From Lentibacillus persicus (GTDB lineage Bacteria; Bacillota; Bacilli; Bacillales; Amphibacillaceae), in assembly GCF_900112705.1 (NCBI RefSeq), contig NZ_FOMR01000004.1, forward strand, positions 248,001 to 312,000: a stretch of 64,000 nt of DNA, written 5' to 3'. A program made the position numbers and the translations under genes. Position 1 is the stretch's first letter; each line of letters starts with the position of its first letter. A model generated the notes under the pieces. The model had not been told where the DNA came from, did no database searches, and worked only from the letters and a program-made list of their open reading frames with translations. Of the stretch, positions 32,978 through 42,377 are shown piece by piece.

Positions 32978-35900
32978 TTATTCCATTTCGATCAACAAAT
33001 CATTAACCGCAATTGTATCGCCATCTTTTACATAAACGTCTTTAATGACACCTGAAAACGGTGCTTGAACAGTTGTTTCCATTTTCATTGCTTCATTTAT
33101 CAGCAAGTGGTCACCTTTTTGAACTTTTTCTCCCTTGTTGCAGATAACCTTAACGACCGTGCCCGGCATGGTTGCACCTATATGCTTCTCGTCATCTTGG
33201 TCAACTTTCGGTCGGACATCCACTTCCGATTTCACATTCTCATCTTTCACAACCACTTGTCTGGCCTGGCCATTTAATTCGAAATATATGACCCGTGTGC
33301 CATCTGCACGTGGTTCTGAAATTGACATCAGTTTGACATGTAATGTTTTACCCTGTTCGATTTCCACTTCAATTTCTTCGTCCAATTTCATACCGTAAAA
33401 GAATGTTAACGTATCGAGTACCGATACATCACCATACGTTTCCTGGAATTTATGATGATCCATAAACACTTTTGGATATAGTGCGTAAGAAATCAAGTCA
33501 AAATCAGTTATTTGCCGATCAAGGGATTTGAACAGCGAATCACGCATTTGCGTGAAATCAATCGGCTCGAGCAATTCGCCCGGACGTACCGTAATAGGTT
33601 CTTTTCCTTTTAGAATGATCCGCTGCAGTTCTTTTGGAAAACCTTGATATGGCTGTCCAATCAAGCCTTGTGCAAATTCAATGACGGATTCAGGAAAATC
33701 GATTGATTCGCCGCGTTCATAAATATCATCTTCATTTAAATCATTTTGTACCATAAACAGCGCCATGTCACCAACAATCTTAGATGAAGGTGTTACCTTA
33801 ATAATATCACCAAACATATCATTAACCCGTCTAAACATAGACTTCACTTCGTTCCAGCGTGCTTCAAGACCAACCGCTTTGGCTTGCTGCTGCAGATTGC
33901 TGTATTGACCGCCCGGCATCTCATGGAAGTATATTTCAGAATGCGGGGCTTTCAGGCCGCTTTCGAAATCCTGATAATGGTTACGAATTCCTTCCCAGTA
34001 ATGGCCAAGCTGTTCATATGCATCGATATTAACCTGAGGCTGACGACTCGTTCCTTCCAGTGCGTGATACAATGTCTGAGCACTCGGTTGTGAAGTCATG
34101 CCAGCCATCGGTGCGTTTGCAACATCAACTGCATCCACACCTGCATCAATTGCCCTTGAATACATATGAATGCCATTGCCGCTTGTATCATGTGTATGCA
34201 AATGAACCGGGACATCAACTGTTTCTTTAAGTGTCGAAATTAGCTGATAAGCAGCTTCAGGTTTTAGCAGCCCTGCCATATCTTTGATGCCGAGAATATG
34301 TGCGCCTGCTTGTTCAAGCTCCTTAGCCAGGTTTTGATAGTAAGTAAGATCATATTTCGATCTGCCAACATCGAGAATATTACCGGTATAGCACATCGCT
34401 GCTTCGGCAATTTTATTATTTTCCCTTACAGATTGGATTGCCGGCGTCATGCCCTCAACCCAGTTAAGACTGTCGAAAACGCGGAAAACATCAATACCTG
34501 CTGTGGCACTCTTCTCCACAAATTCATTAATCAAATTATCCGGATAGTTTTTGTAACCGACTGCGTTGCTCGCGCGCAGAAGCATTTGCAGCAATACATT
34601 CGGCATTTTTTCACGCATTTTCAAGAGACGCTCCCATGGATTTTCCTTAAGGAAACGATAAGCCACATCAAATGTCGCTCCTCCCCACATCTCCACAGAA
34701 AACAGCTCTGGAAGCATACGTGCTGTTGGTTCAGCGATACCTACAAGATCTTTTGTTCTGATACGTGTTGCCAACAGTGACTGATGAGCGTCACGAAAAG
34801 TTGTATCAGTAAGCATGACGTTTTCTTTATCTTTAAGCCACTTAGCTAAATATTCCGGCCCATAATTATCCAAAATCTGCTTTGTCCCATCAGGAATACT
34901 TGCCTCCGGGTCAAATTCCGGGATTGGTGGTGTAATCATTGAAGGTTTTTCTCTATTTGGCAATCCTTCGAAACCATTTACAGTTGTATGGCCGATATAG
35001 GTCAGCATTTTAGTTCCACGGTCTTTTCGTTTCGGGAATACGAATAACTCCGGCGACTGATCAATAAAGGTCGTCGTGTACGCCCCCGATAAAAACTCTT
35101 CGTGTGAAATGACGTTTGCCAAAAATGGAATATTCGTCTTAATGCCGCGTATCCGGAATTCTTTCAAGTTTCTGACCATTTTTTGTGCGGCCTGCTCGAA
35201 GGAAAGCGCCCATGTTGAAACTTTAACGAGCAAGGAATCATAATGCGGCGAAATAACCGCTCCCTGGAAACCATTGCCGGCATCAAGTCTGACACCAAAA
35301 CCACCGCCTGTCCGATAAGCCATGATCTTTCCGGTATCCGGCATAAAGTTATTGAGCGGATCTTCAGTCGTTACACGCGACTGAATAGCATAACCCAACG
35401 TTGTAATACCTTCTTGCTGTGGAATACCAATTGAATGATCGTGAATATTCTCGCCACCAGCGACTTTAATCTGGGTTTGAACGATGTCGATACCAGTAAT
35501 CATTTCGGTGATGGTATGTTCAACTTGGACCCGCGGATTAACTTCAATAAAGTAATAATCATCCTCTGTTACAAGAAATTCAACAGTCCCGGCGTTTATA
35601 TAGCCAACATTTTTCATCAGATCAACGGCAGCCTGACACATTTCTTCCCTGAGATTTTCCGGGAGTGAAACACTCGGTGCAGCTTCAACTACCTTTTGGT
35701 GACGACGCTGTACAGAACAGTCACGTTCATGCAGATGAACGATATTACCGTGTGTGTCGCCTATAATTTGAACCTCAATATGTTTCGGGTTTTCTATTAA
35801 TCTTTCAACATACACTTCTTCACTGCCAAAAGCAGCCCTTGCTTCGGATTTGGCTCTGTCAAACGCTTCATCCAGCGATTCTTCATTACGAACAATCCGC

Positions 35901-36421
35901 ATACCGCGGCCGCCGCCACCGAGTGAAGCTTTAATGATGATCGGAAACCCGTGTTCCTTGCCAAATGCTTTTACCTCAGCCAATGAAGAAACAGGGCCAT
36001 CCGTTCCGGGGATTACCGGTAAGCCGGCATTTACGGCTTGCGTTCTCGCTTTAACCTTGTCACCGAACATGTTTAAATGTTCACTTGTTGGGCCAATAAA
36101 GATAATTCCCTCTTCTTCACAGCGTCGGGCGAACTCAATATTCTCAGATAAGAAACCATACCCTGGATGAATCGCATCGACGTCAACTTTTTTAGCAAGT
36201 TCAATGATTCCCTCAATATCCAGGTAGGCATCAATTGGCTTTTTGCCTTCACCGATCAAATACGCTTCATCAGCTTTATAGCGATGATATGAACCAATGT
36301 CTTCCTGTGAATAAACCGCGACTGTACGAATATTCAGCTCTGTACAGGCGCGAAAAACGCGTATAGCGATTTCACCACGATTTGCGACTAAGATTTTATT
36401 GATTTGGTTTGTTTCTCCCAT
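32978..36421 (-). CDS. pycA: Pyruvate carboxylase
   Basis: Biotin enzyme converting pyruvate, bicarbonate and ATP to oxaloacetate, refilling the TCA cycle. 1147 aa, full-length single chain: biotin carboxylase (about 9-460; ANRGEIAIRVFRAC, GGGGRGMR), carboxyltransferase (about 535-800; TDTTFRDAHQSLLATR) and a C-terminal biotinyl domain with NEAMKMETTV near residue 1110. ATG 36419-36421 has GAGGAGG upstream; this ribosome site and start lie within the end of ftsW, giving a 34-base overlap. Same ftsW-pycA neighbourhood as B. subtilis. Confidence 0.97.
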   Translation of the reverse strand: MGETNQINKILVANRGEIAIRVFRACTELNIRTVAVYSQEDIGSYHRYKADEAYLIGEGKKPIDAYLDIEGIIELAKKVDVDAIHPGYGFLSENIEFARRCEEEGIIFIGPTSEHLNMFGDKVKARTQAVNAGLPVIPGTDGPVSSLAEVKAFGKEHGFPIIIKASLGGGGRGMRIVRNEESLDEAFDRAKSEARAAFGSEEVYVERLIENPKHIEVQIIGDTHGNIVHLHERDCSVQRRHQKVVEAAPSVSLPENLREEMCQAAVDLMKNVGYINAGTVEFLVTEDDYYFIEVNPRVQVEHTITEMITGIDIVQTQIKVAGGENIHDHSIGIPQQEGITTLGYAIQSRVTTEDPLNNFMPDTGKIMAYRTGGGFGVRLDAGNGFQGAVISPHYDSLLVKVSTWALSFEQAAQKMVRNLKEFRIRGIKTNIPFLANVISHEEFLSGAYTTTFIDQSPELFVFPKRKDRGTKMLTYIGHTTVNGFEGLPNREKPSMITPPIPEFDPEASIPDGTKQILDNYGPEYLAKWLKDKENVMLTDTTFRDAHQSLLATRIRTKDLVGIAEPTARMLPELFSVEMWGGATFDVAYRFLKENPWERLLKMREKMPNVLLQMLLRASNAVGYKNYPDNLINEFVEKSATAGIDVFRVFDSLNWVEGMTPAIQSVRENNKIAEAAMCYTGNILDVGRSKYDLTYYQNLAKELEQAGAHILGIKDMAGLLKPEAAYQLISTLKETVDVPVHLHTHDTSGNGIHMYSRAIDAGVDAVDVANAPMAGMTSQPSAQTLYHALEGTSRQPQVNIDAYEQLGHYWEGIRNHYQDFESGLKAPHSEIYFHEMPGGQYSNLQQQAKAVGLEARWNEVKSMFRRVNDMFGDIIKVTPSSKIVGDMALFMVQNDLNEDDIYERGESIDFPESVIEFAQGLIGQPYQGFPKELQRIILKGKEPITVRPGELLEPIDFTQMRDSLFKSLDRQITDFDLISYALYPKVFMDHHKFQETYGDVSVLDTLTFFYGMKLDEEIEVEIEQGKTLHVKLMSISEPRADGTRVIYFELNGQARQVVVKDENVKSEVDVRPKVDQDDEKHIGATMPGTVVKVICNKGEKVQKGDHLLINEAMKMETTVQAPFSGVIKDVYVKDGDTIAVNDLLIEME

Positions 36422-37593
36422 GTTTTTCCTCCTCGCGTGTTGTTTTTATTGCTGTCGGAATTTTCTTTACTGTAAGGTTCTGGTTCTCCCTCGTTCTGTT
36501 TAACGGATTTTGCAATATTATTCATAATCCCCATAGCTATCATCATAACCAATAACGATGAGCCGCCGTAACTCACAAATGGCAGCGGTACGCCTGTTAT
36601 TGGGAGAAGACCACTGATAGCACCTAAATTGACGAAGGCTTGAATACCTACCATAGATGATATACCTATGGCAAGCAATGCTCCGAAACCATCAGAACAC
36701 TTCCGGGCTATAAATAAGCCTCGTAACACTATCGTTGATAGCATTCCGACAACAATAACTACCCCGATAAATCCCAGTTCTTCGGCAATAACTGCCATAA
36801 TAAAGTCTGTATGCGGCTCCAGCAGAAACCCGAGTTTTTGGACACTGGCTCCCAGACCTTCACCGGTTAACCCGCCACTTCCAATGGCCAGATAGGACTG
36901 AATTAAATGATACCCATCACCGGCCGGATCCTCAAATGGCTGAAAAGCACCTGCAAACCTGCTTATGCGTTCATCTGTTGTCATGCTGGGGATAGCAAAT
37001 GCAACCATAGAGAGCCCAACAAAAATTAGAATAAACAAATGTTTGAAACGGATTCCAGAACTGAATATGACAGAACAAGCAATCAAGAAAATAATAGCTG
37101 CTGTTCCAATATCAGGCTGCTGAACGATTAATGCTAAGATGACGGCAGTCAAAATTAGCGGGGGTAACACACCCCTGTTAAACTCGCTAATATAGGCTTG
37201 CTTTTTTGAATAGACAGAAGCAAGGTAAATAATTAAACCCAATTTTGCAAATTCTGCCGGCTGAAGGCTGACAGGTCCAAAGTCGAACCACGACCTGGCG
37301 TTATTAACGGTAGTTCCGAATACAAGTACTAAGCCTAACATAGCAAGTATAAGTATAATTATCAGTTTAATCATTTTCTGATAATACTTATATGGAAAAA
37401 TACTCGTCAAAACAAATCCTGTCAGTGCTAAAAAAAACCATTGAAGCTGCCGCACCAGATAGTGTGTGCTTTCAAGCCCTTCCACGACTGCTAAGACCAT
37501 GCTCGCACTATAGATCATGACAATTCCAAACGCCGTTAAAAGAACTGGTGTAATCATTAGGGTAAAATCATAATCTTTTAATTTCTTTATCAT
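36388..37593 (-). CDS. ftsW: FtsW, septal peptidoglycan glycosyltransferase (SEDS family)
   Basis: 401 aa, ten membrane helices. SEDS signatures: FGPVSLQPAEFAKLGLIIYLA (about 105-125), QPDIGTAAIIFL, a long extracellular loop with AFQPFEDPAGDGYHLIQSYLAIGSGG (about 217-242), EELGF and GVPLPFVSYGGSS. It polymerises lipid II at the septum together with PBP2B. FtsW rather than RodA is supported by position between ylaN and pycA. ATG 37591-37593 behind GGGGAG. A polar Asn/Lys-rich C-terminal tail overlaps the pycA start. Confidence 0.93.
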   Translation of the reverse strand: MIKKLKDYDFTLMITPVLLTAFGIVMIYSASMVLAVVEGLESTHYLVRQLQWFFLALTGFVLTSIFPYKYYQKMIKLIIILILAMLGLVLVFGTTVNNARSWFDFGPVSLQPAEFAKLGLIIYLASVYSKKQAYISEFNRGVLPPLILTAVILALIVQQPDIGTAAIIFLIACSVIFSSGIRFKHLFILIFVGLSMVAFAIPSMTTDERISRFAGAFQPFEDPAGDGYHLIQSYLAIGSGGLTGEGLGASVQKLGFLLEPHTDFIMAVIAEELGFIGVVIVVGMLSTIVLRGLFIARKCSDGFGALLAIGISSMVGIQAFVNLGAISGLLPITGVPLPFVSYGGSSLLVMMIAMGIMNNIAKSVKQNEGEPEPYSKENSDSNKNNTRGGKTWEKQTKSIKS

Positions 37594-37726
37594 TCTATTT
37601 CTCCCCAGAGTATGTAATCATGGCAGCAGATGAAAACAAATTTCGCATTGAGGATGTCATATATTTTGAATAGTATATCACATTAACCCCGTCCTTTGCC
37701 ACACTAAATCATTGAGTGGCTTAAAT

Positions 37727-37761
37727 AAAAAAACCTTGCGCTGTACTATCAGGCAAAGTTT
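37727..37761 (-). terminator. Terminator after ylaN
   Basis: Stem AACTTTGC/GCAAGGTT followed by a long T-run on the minus strand, just after the ylaN stop. Confidence 0.7.
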
Positions 37762-37780
37762 TTACTGCATCAAACCAGTT

Positions 37781-38065
37781 TTACACAGAATTCTGTGCTG
37801 CCTCATGCAATTTATTAAGCTGCCTTTCTAAATTATCGAGGAGTGCTTTCCCTTCCTCCTCATCGATCAAATTTAAACGTACAGCAAAATCAATCTCTCT
37901 TGAGAGACCAAACATTTGTGTATCGAGAACCTCTTCATATAAAGGACATTGCGGCATCGTCAGATTATCGATTTGTACCTCTATAAGTTTAAGTATCTTA
38001 GCAGCATCAGCCTTCAGAAGGGCATAAGCTTTTTCGCGATGGGTTTCACTCACCTCTGGAATCAA
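37781..38065 (-). CDS. ylaN: YlaN, UPF0358 family protein
   Basis: 94 aa helical protein: [52 protein letters not shown] is the diagnostic stretch (about 11-62). YlaN is conditionally essential in B. subtilis and has been linked to iron homeostasis, including binding to Fur. Start TTG 38063-38065, 6 bases after GGAGGG. Separated from ftsW by a terminator and 187 bases. Confidence 0.94.
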   Translation of the reverse strand: MIPEVSETHREKAYALLKADAAKILKLIEVQIDNLTMPQCPLYEEVLDTQMFGLSREIDFAVRLNLIDEEEGKALLDNLERQLNKLHEAAQNSV

Positions 38066-38233
38066 AAATATCCCTCCATATAAACCACTTCCTTATACTT
38101 TATATTATCGTTTGTCTTATAAAAATGCAAATAAAATTCAGCAAATCCGTACAACATTAAATGCGGGGAAATGAAAAAAAGTATAAAATCTGCTATCCTT
38201 GTTTAACATACATAACTTTTTGAGGTGATAATC

Positions 38234-38722
38234 TTGATTCTTCCAATTACTGGTAATGTTGCATATACCATAACCTTAGATCCAACGGTTTGGATTTTTG
38301 ATAACCGAAAAATTTTGCTCGAAAAAGCATTTACCCACGACAGCCAAAAAGAAGAGGAAAACGATGACTTAAAAAAAGCTTCAGAAAGATGGGATCGCGC
38401 AGTAAATGCAGAGAAACAATTGCTGGCGGGAAATAAAAACATCACTAAAAGTGAAGGAAAAGAAATCCTTGAAAATTCCTACGTTATGCCTATCGAAAAC
38501 TTTCTAAGCAATGCCGGTGTTAAAGAGGATGCTCAAAAAGCTGTACTTGTAACAGATAACAATGAGGAAATTATCTCTTTAAAAGCACTTGAAGACAGCT
38601 ATCTGTTATTTGCTTTAAACGGCAAGCCATTGAAAGAAGACGGTCCTGTGCACTTGTTATATCGTGACGGATCGAACCGTGACGCGCCTATTAAAGGCAT
38701 TAATAAAATTATTATTGAGTAA
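38234..38722 (+). CDS. Conserved Bacillaceae protein, position of YlaL, unknown function
   Basis: 162 aa from TTG 38234 (GAGGTG at 6 bases; an in-frame GTG at 38225 lies inside that ribosome site). Soluble and charged: MILPITGNVAYTITLDPTVWIFDNRKILLEKAF, a helical middle with ENDDLKKASERWDRAV, and a C-terminal half ending in DGSNRDAPIKGINKIIIE. I do not recognise a catalytic family. It lies where ylaL stands relative to ylaN in B. subtilis; the equivalence is positional only. Confidence 0.75.
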   Translation: MILPITGNVAYTITLDPTVWIFDNRKILLEKAFTHDSQKEEENDDLKKASERWDRAVNAEKQLLAGNKNITKSEGKEILENSYVMPIENFLSNAGVKEDAQKAVLVTDNNEEIISLKALEDSYLLFALNGKPLKEDGPVHLLYRDGSNRDAPIKGINKIIIE

Positions 38723-38781
38723 TGGTGATGGTAAAGGCGGACAGTAGATAAGCGCCCATTAGCATGCATGCCCTTGTCACG

Positions 38782-38820
38782 AAAAAGGCAGTTCACGCTA
38801 AAATGTGTACTGCCTTTTTC
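38782..38820 (+). terminator. Terminator after the YlaL-position gene
   Basis: Stem AAAAAGGCAGT/ACTGCCTTTTT (38782-38792 with 38809-38819). Confidence 0.85.
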
Positions 38821-38892
38821 GTATAATTTCTATCTAGTTAAACAAACTAAACAAACAATCCTTTTCGTGTTTATAACAAAGGAGGAATAGAC

Positions 38893-39495
38893 ATGCTGTT
38901 ACGCTTCATTATACTGTCTTTTTTAAGTATGGCGCTATTAATCGGCTGCCAGCAAAACGATAAGGAACAATCACTTCCGGAAGAAACAGAGGAAAATGGC
39001 CGGCTCATGCAGGTTGAAGACTCCGACCCGGTTGAACAGCAACGTTTATCCAACACTGAGATTGCAGCTCATCTATCAAATGTTGCCGCAGATGTTCCCG
39101 ATGTCAAGAACGCCACATCAGTTGTAGCGGGACCGTATGCGGTGGTTGGCATTGACGTTGATCAAGATTTGGATCGGTCCCGAGTCGGCAGCATCAAGTA
39201 TACCGTGCTTGAGGCATTGCAAAAGGACCCATATGGTAAAACAGCGGTTGTTGTAGCTGATGGCGACGTGGTAGAGCGAATAAGGTCAATGGCAGATAAA
39301 ATGGCCCAGGGTTATCCGGTGCAGGGTGTAGTGGATGAACTATCAGCTATCGTAGGCAGATATATGCCGGACTTTCCAATCAATGAAGATCGGCCAAAAG
39401 AAGGCGATCAAAATAAAGAATCAATCCCAGAAGAAGATGAGCAGAAACTGGATGATATCGAAGAAGAACAATCAAATCACCATAACAAAGAATAA
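38893..39495 (+). CDS. ylaJ: YhcN/YlaJ family sporulation lipoprotein
   Basis: 200 aa. Signal peptide with lipobox LLIGC (Cys at about 19), then a single YhcN/YlaJ domain (about 52-155: LSNTEIAAHLSNVAADVPDVKNATSVVAGPYAVVGIDVD, KYTVLEALQKDPYGKTAVVVAD) and an acidic Glu/Asp-rich tail. Family members are forespore (sigma-G) lipoproteins of the inner spore membrane. ATG 38893 with AAAGGAGG upstream. I did not see a clear sigma-G promoter. Confidence 0.9.
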   Translation: MLLRFIILSFLSMALLIGCQQNDKEQSLPEETEENGRLMQVEDSDPVEQQRLSNTEIAAHLSNVAADVPDVKNATSVVAGPYAVVGIDVDQDLDRSRVGSIKYTVLEALQKDPYGKTAVVVADGDVVERIRSMADKMAQGYPVQGVVDELSAIVGRYMPDFPINEDRPKEGDQNKESIPEEDEQKLDDIEEEQSNHHNKE

Positions 39496-39538
39496 TCATG
39501 GCACTAAAAAAGCTATCGTTGCCCGTTTTCAAAATTGA

Positions 39539-39571
39539 AGGGTGGCTCCCGCATTACTTGGGAGGCACCCT
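39539..39571. terminator. Stem-loop between ylaJ and a convergent small gene
   Basis: Perfect outer stem AGGGTG...CACCCT with inner CTCCC/GGGAG (39539-39550 with 39560-39571). No strong T-run on either side, so it may be an mRNA 3' stabiliser rather than an efficient terminator. Confidence 0.5.
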
Positions 39572-39582
39572 CATCATGTGCA

Positions 39583-39894
39583 TCAACTGTTCATTTTTTC
39601 GTTTGCTTCTTCTTTTACATCATTATAATAGTGAACGCCAAACTGAGATCCTTCTGACACCATTTTTGAATTTTCCATTTGCGTTCTATCTTTTTTATCA
39701 GTCTGGCCCGGTGCGCCCGCATCTTCGAAAGTCGAATCAAGATCTTCCTGATTCTTTCCATTCCTTACCTTATCTGCGGCAGTCTTTAATTGATATTTAA
39801 CTTTATCACGGTTTTCCTTGTTTCTCAGAAAATACCCCGCAATACTCGCGCCAGCTGCTCCGGCCGCTGCCGAGGCTATATAACGTTTTCTCAT
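39583..39894 (-). CDS. Small protein with N-terminal hydrophobic segment, unknown
   Basis: 103 aa from ATG 39892-39894 (AAAGGA 8 bases upstream; an ATG 16 codons earlier lacks a ribosome site). A small-residue hydrophobic segment YIASAAAGAAGASIAGYFL (about 5-23) is followed by a charged region with KYQLKTAADKVRNGK and a polar tail. The Gly/Ala-rich helix plus charged helix recalls YtxH-like stress proteins, but I cannot confirm the family. Confidence 0.6.
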   Translation of the reverse strand: MRKRYIASAAAGAAGASIAGYFLRNKENRDKVKYQLKTAADKVRNGKNQEDLDSTFEDAGAPGQTDKKDRTQMENSKMVSEGSQFGVHYYNDVKEEANEKMNS

Positions 39895-40029
39895 CAAATC
39901 GTCCTTTCCTGCTAATTGTAGTATTAAAAATCTTTTCCCCATAAGGATTGTCGTAAAACATCATCTTTCCTGCACATTTCCATTATGTTATGATTATTGT
40001 TGAATAAGCCTATGTACTGAGGTGAAAAT

Positions 40030-40233
40030 ATGAAAGTCCAATGTGTATTATGTGACGAGATTAACGATATAGAAGATAATTCACTCCAAGCTAAACGTCT
40101 CAGAAACCGCAGAATCCGGATGTACCTCTGCCCTGAATGTTATGAACGCATCGATAATAATACAAAAAAGAGACATGCCACTGGAAGCTTTCACTTATAT
40201 GACACAAAAAAGAAAAAACGTGATCTAATTTAA
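40030..40233 (+). CDS. ylaI: YlaI, small zinc-ribbon protein (DUF2197)
   Basis: 67 aa with two CxxC pairs, CVLCDEINDIE (about 5-15) and CPECYERI (about 34-41), forming a probable zinc ribbon, and a very basic C-terminus (KKKKRDLI). No known activity. The start is ATG 40030, about 3-4 bases after TGAGGTGAAA. Followed at once by a terminator. Confidence 0.88.
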   Translation: MKVQCVLCDEINDIEDNSLQAKRLRNRRIRMYLCPECYERIDNNTKKRHATGSFHLYDTKKKKRDLI

Positions 40234-40260
40234 AAAACTCCCATTTTCGGGAGTTTTTTT
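40232..40260. terminator. Terminator between ylaI and ylaH
   Basis: Stem ACTCCC/GGGAGT extended by A/T pairs (AAAAAACTCCC and GGGAGTTTTTTT); works on the plus strand for ylaI and, by symmetry, on the minus strand for ylaH. Confidence 0.88.
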
Positions 40261-40564
40261 AGGCGTGTTGTGATTTTCGCTGCCGATGGAGCCTGAAACG
40301 ATATATGCCAAGGACAAAACAAATCACGATTAAACTGTCAGTGATTGGATAACCAACGATACTAAAGAAGTTTAATATTAACATGCCGACCGCAAGCATT
40401 ATATAGACAATGACAGATTTTAAAACTGGCAGTTCCTTGGCAAAACCCAGTTTATAAGCCACAGCTGCCAGTACCAGGTTGACAATATAAAACAGCCAGA
40501 AAACGTTGATACTATCACGATAGTTTATGACCAATTCATATACAAAACTGAAACTTGTTTCCAT
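40259..40564 (-). CDS. ylaH: YlaH-like membrane protein
   Basis: 101 aa with three hydrophobic helices (about 19-37, 45-68, 76-89) and a short basic C-terminus (RFRLHRQRKSQHA). Matches the YlaH family in size and topology; function unknown. GGAGG 7 bases before ATG 40562-40564. Convergent with ylaI; its stop overlaps the shared terminator. Confidence 0.8.
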   Translation of the reverse strand: METSFSFVYELVINYRDSINVFWLFYIVNLVLAAVAYKLGFAKELPVLKSVIVYIMLAVGMLILNFFSIVGYPITDSLIVICFVLGIYRFRLHRQRKSQHA

Positions 40565-40721
40565 TAATATCCTCCATTATTCATGTCGAACTGATTTAGA
40601 TCGAATTTCATCCTGAACCTATCATACTAAATCTTTATTAAACGCGCCACAAAAAATCGACACCTTTGAACTATAAAATCTTTTAGGATATACTAGTTCA
40701 TGGAAATTGAGGTGTTTTTAT

Positions 40722-40892
40722 ATGAAAAGTCTTGACGTGCCTATGCTTTTATTAGCTTCACTAGTTATTTTTATGTTCGCCTTTACAGGAATCGCCATCG
40801 CGTTTCGGAACATATGGCTGATCTTGTTATTCATTCTGCTTGGATTTGCTTTTATGGGGCTCGGAATTTATTTGAAACGAAAAAGAAAGTGA
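40722..40892 (+). CDS. ylaF: YlaF-like small membrane protein (DUF5325)
   Basis: 56 aa from ATG 40722 (GAGGTG upstream; the frame opens at 40707 inside the ribosome site). Two membrane helices (about 8-25 and 29-49) and the basic end YLKRKRK. Unknown function. Its order relative to the ylaH, ylaI and ylaJ genes follows B. subtilis. Confidence 0.78.
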   Translation: MKSLDVPMLLLASLVIFMFAFTGIAIAFRNIWLILLFILLGFAFMGLGIYLKRKRK

Positions 40893-40918
40893 CACCCTTT
40901 AAGGTCGTCACTTTTTTC
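40886..40918 (+). terminator. Terminator after ylaF
   Basis: Imperfect stem AAGTGAC..GTCACTT closed inside by ACC/GGT, followed by TTTTTT; overlaps the end of the convergent suhB gene. Confidence 0.7.
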
Positions 40919-41714
40919 CTTTCTTCATATAATCCTCAATCAACTCCGTCTGAATAGAAGGATTGCACGTTAGAACGGGATTTTTTTGGAGCATGTTCAC
41001 TTGTTCACCGAACGCATTTGTTGTTTTTCCGCCTACCTCATTTACAATCACAATGCCTGCTGCAATGTCCCACGGCGCTATATCCATCGTCATATACCCA
41101 TCAATAATACCTTCTGCAACACCGGCAAATTCAAGAGCTGCAGATCCATACGCTCTTGTGCCTCTGACTGTCTTAACCAAACGTTGCATTACCTTTTCTT
41201 CTACAAGAGAATTTTCACAGAGCCAAAAATGGTTAAGCCCCAAAATGGATTCATGAAAACTTTTTTCCGGTAGCTGAGGGAGCCGGGTTTGGTTTTTAAA
41301 AGCGCCTTCTCCCCGTTTGGCACTATATAACACATCAGCCATAACATCATAAATTAATCCGATTTCACCAATGCCATCCTGGTAGACACCAACAGATATG
41401 GCAAAATTTCGTTTTTGATGCACAAAATTCATCGTTCCATCAATTGGGTCAATTATCCAAATCGTGCCGTCCAGTGATTCAAGTTCGTCTCCGTAGCCTT
41501 CTTCACTGATAATTAAATGATCAGGATATGTTTGTTTTATATTCTTAGCGAAAAAGTACTCAGTATCATCATCCATTGTTGTGACCAGATCATTTGGATT
41601 AGATTTCGTGCTGATTGTCAGTGGATCGTTTATTCTGGATCTGATTGTTTTGCCTGCTTCAAGCACCCATTGTTTAGCTTGCAAGTATATTGACTGTCGC
41701 TTCTCCTGATCCAT
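40908..41714 (-). CDS. suhB: Inositol monophosphatase family protein (SuhB/YktC)
   Basis: 268 aa Mg2+-dependent phosphatase: EEGYG (about 73-77), IIDPIDGTMNFVH (about 88-100) and MDIAPWDIAAGIVIVNEVGG (about 203-222) hold the metal- and substrate-binding residues. Hydrolyses inositol monophosphate or related sugar phosphates in this family. ATG 41712-41714 with GGAGG 7 bases upstream. Same place as yktC of B. subtilis; a possible promoter ATGAAA-17-TATGAT lies about 30-60 bases upstream of the start. Confidence 0.93.
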   Translation of the reverse strand: MDQEKRQSIYLQAKQWVLEAGKTIRSRINDPLTISTKSNPNDLVTTMDDDTEYFFAKNIKQTYPDHLIISEEGYGDELESLDGTIWIIDPIDGTMNFVHQKRNFAISVGVYQDGIGEIGLIYDVMADVLYSAKRGEGAFKNQTRLPQLPEKSFHESILGLNHFWLCENSLVEEKVMQRLVKTVRGTRAYGSAALEFAGVAEGIIDGYMTMDIAPWDIAAGIVIVNEVGGKTTNAFGEQVNMLQKNPVLTCNPSIQTELIEDYMKKGKK

Positions 41715-41807
41715 CTATAAGCCTCCAGTGTTTTGTTTAACACAATCATATCAAATTGGAGGATAACTTTCATCGTTAACGGTATATGGCACCACGATTA
41801 ACGCACG

Positions 41808-41837
41808 ACTGACTAATGTCTGAAACCATTAGTCAGT
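41808..41837. repeat. Perfect 11-bp inverted repeat, unexplained
   Basis: ACTGACTAATG (41808-41818) and CATTAGTCAGT (41827-41837) with an 8-base loop. No T-run follows on either strand, so it is not a classical terminator. It lies about 95-125 bases upstream of the suhB start and just after the small gene at 41900. It could be an operator or an mRNA end. Confidence 0.5.
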
Positions 41838-41899
41838 TGCATCAGTGATCGTATGTATTAAACATACCACCACCATTTGTAAAAATAATAGTGAGACTA

Positions 41900-42109
41900 T
41901 CATTCTGGATTATTGTCATTTCCATACTCCAGTTTCATCAGCCGTGAGCGCAACTGCTTTAACCGTTCTTTTGATTTTATCGTTTCAACTTTATCATTAG
42001 CTTGCATAGCGTCGTACAACGTCATTAATTCATAATCAATTTCCATACGGACAACAGGCAAGGTTTCCATTTCTTGTTTTTTACGCAAATCTTCTATGAC
42101 ATATTTCAT
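41900..42109 (-). CDS. Small helical protein, position of YkzI, unknown function
   Basis: 69 aa from ATG 42107-42109 (AAAGG 11 bases upstream; a GTG three codons earlier sits too near that site). Charged, probably all-helical: MKYVIEDLRKKQEMETLPVV, then MEIDYELMTLYDAMQAND and LKQLRSRLMKLEYG. In B. subtilis a gene of similar size (ykzI) stands between yktB and yktC; the match is by position and length. Confidence 0.65.
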   Translation of the reverse strand: MKYVIEDLRKKQEMETLPVVRMEIDYELMTLYDAMQANDKVETIKSKERLKQLRSRLMKLEYGNDNNPE

Positions 42110-42377
42110 GTCACCCACAACCTTTCATATATCTTATATTATTTATATGCTTTGGCAGTTTTAATTGTTCAAAACCTTGAGATACAAGTCTTATTAATAC
42201 TTTATAAAGAAATACCCTTTTTCTAAATTTTTAAACATTGCACTGCCTATCCTTTTACCTCAATAGCCGCTTTGTTCCTTTGAAAAGATCTGAGAGAAAC
42301 AGAAGACCGTTCCGCGAACAGAAATATCAATCTGTGTGAGTTTGCTGACAGCCAAATATTTTATTAAACGGTATAAC

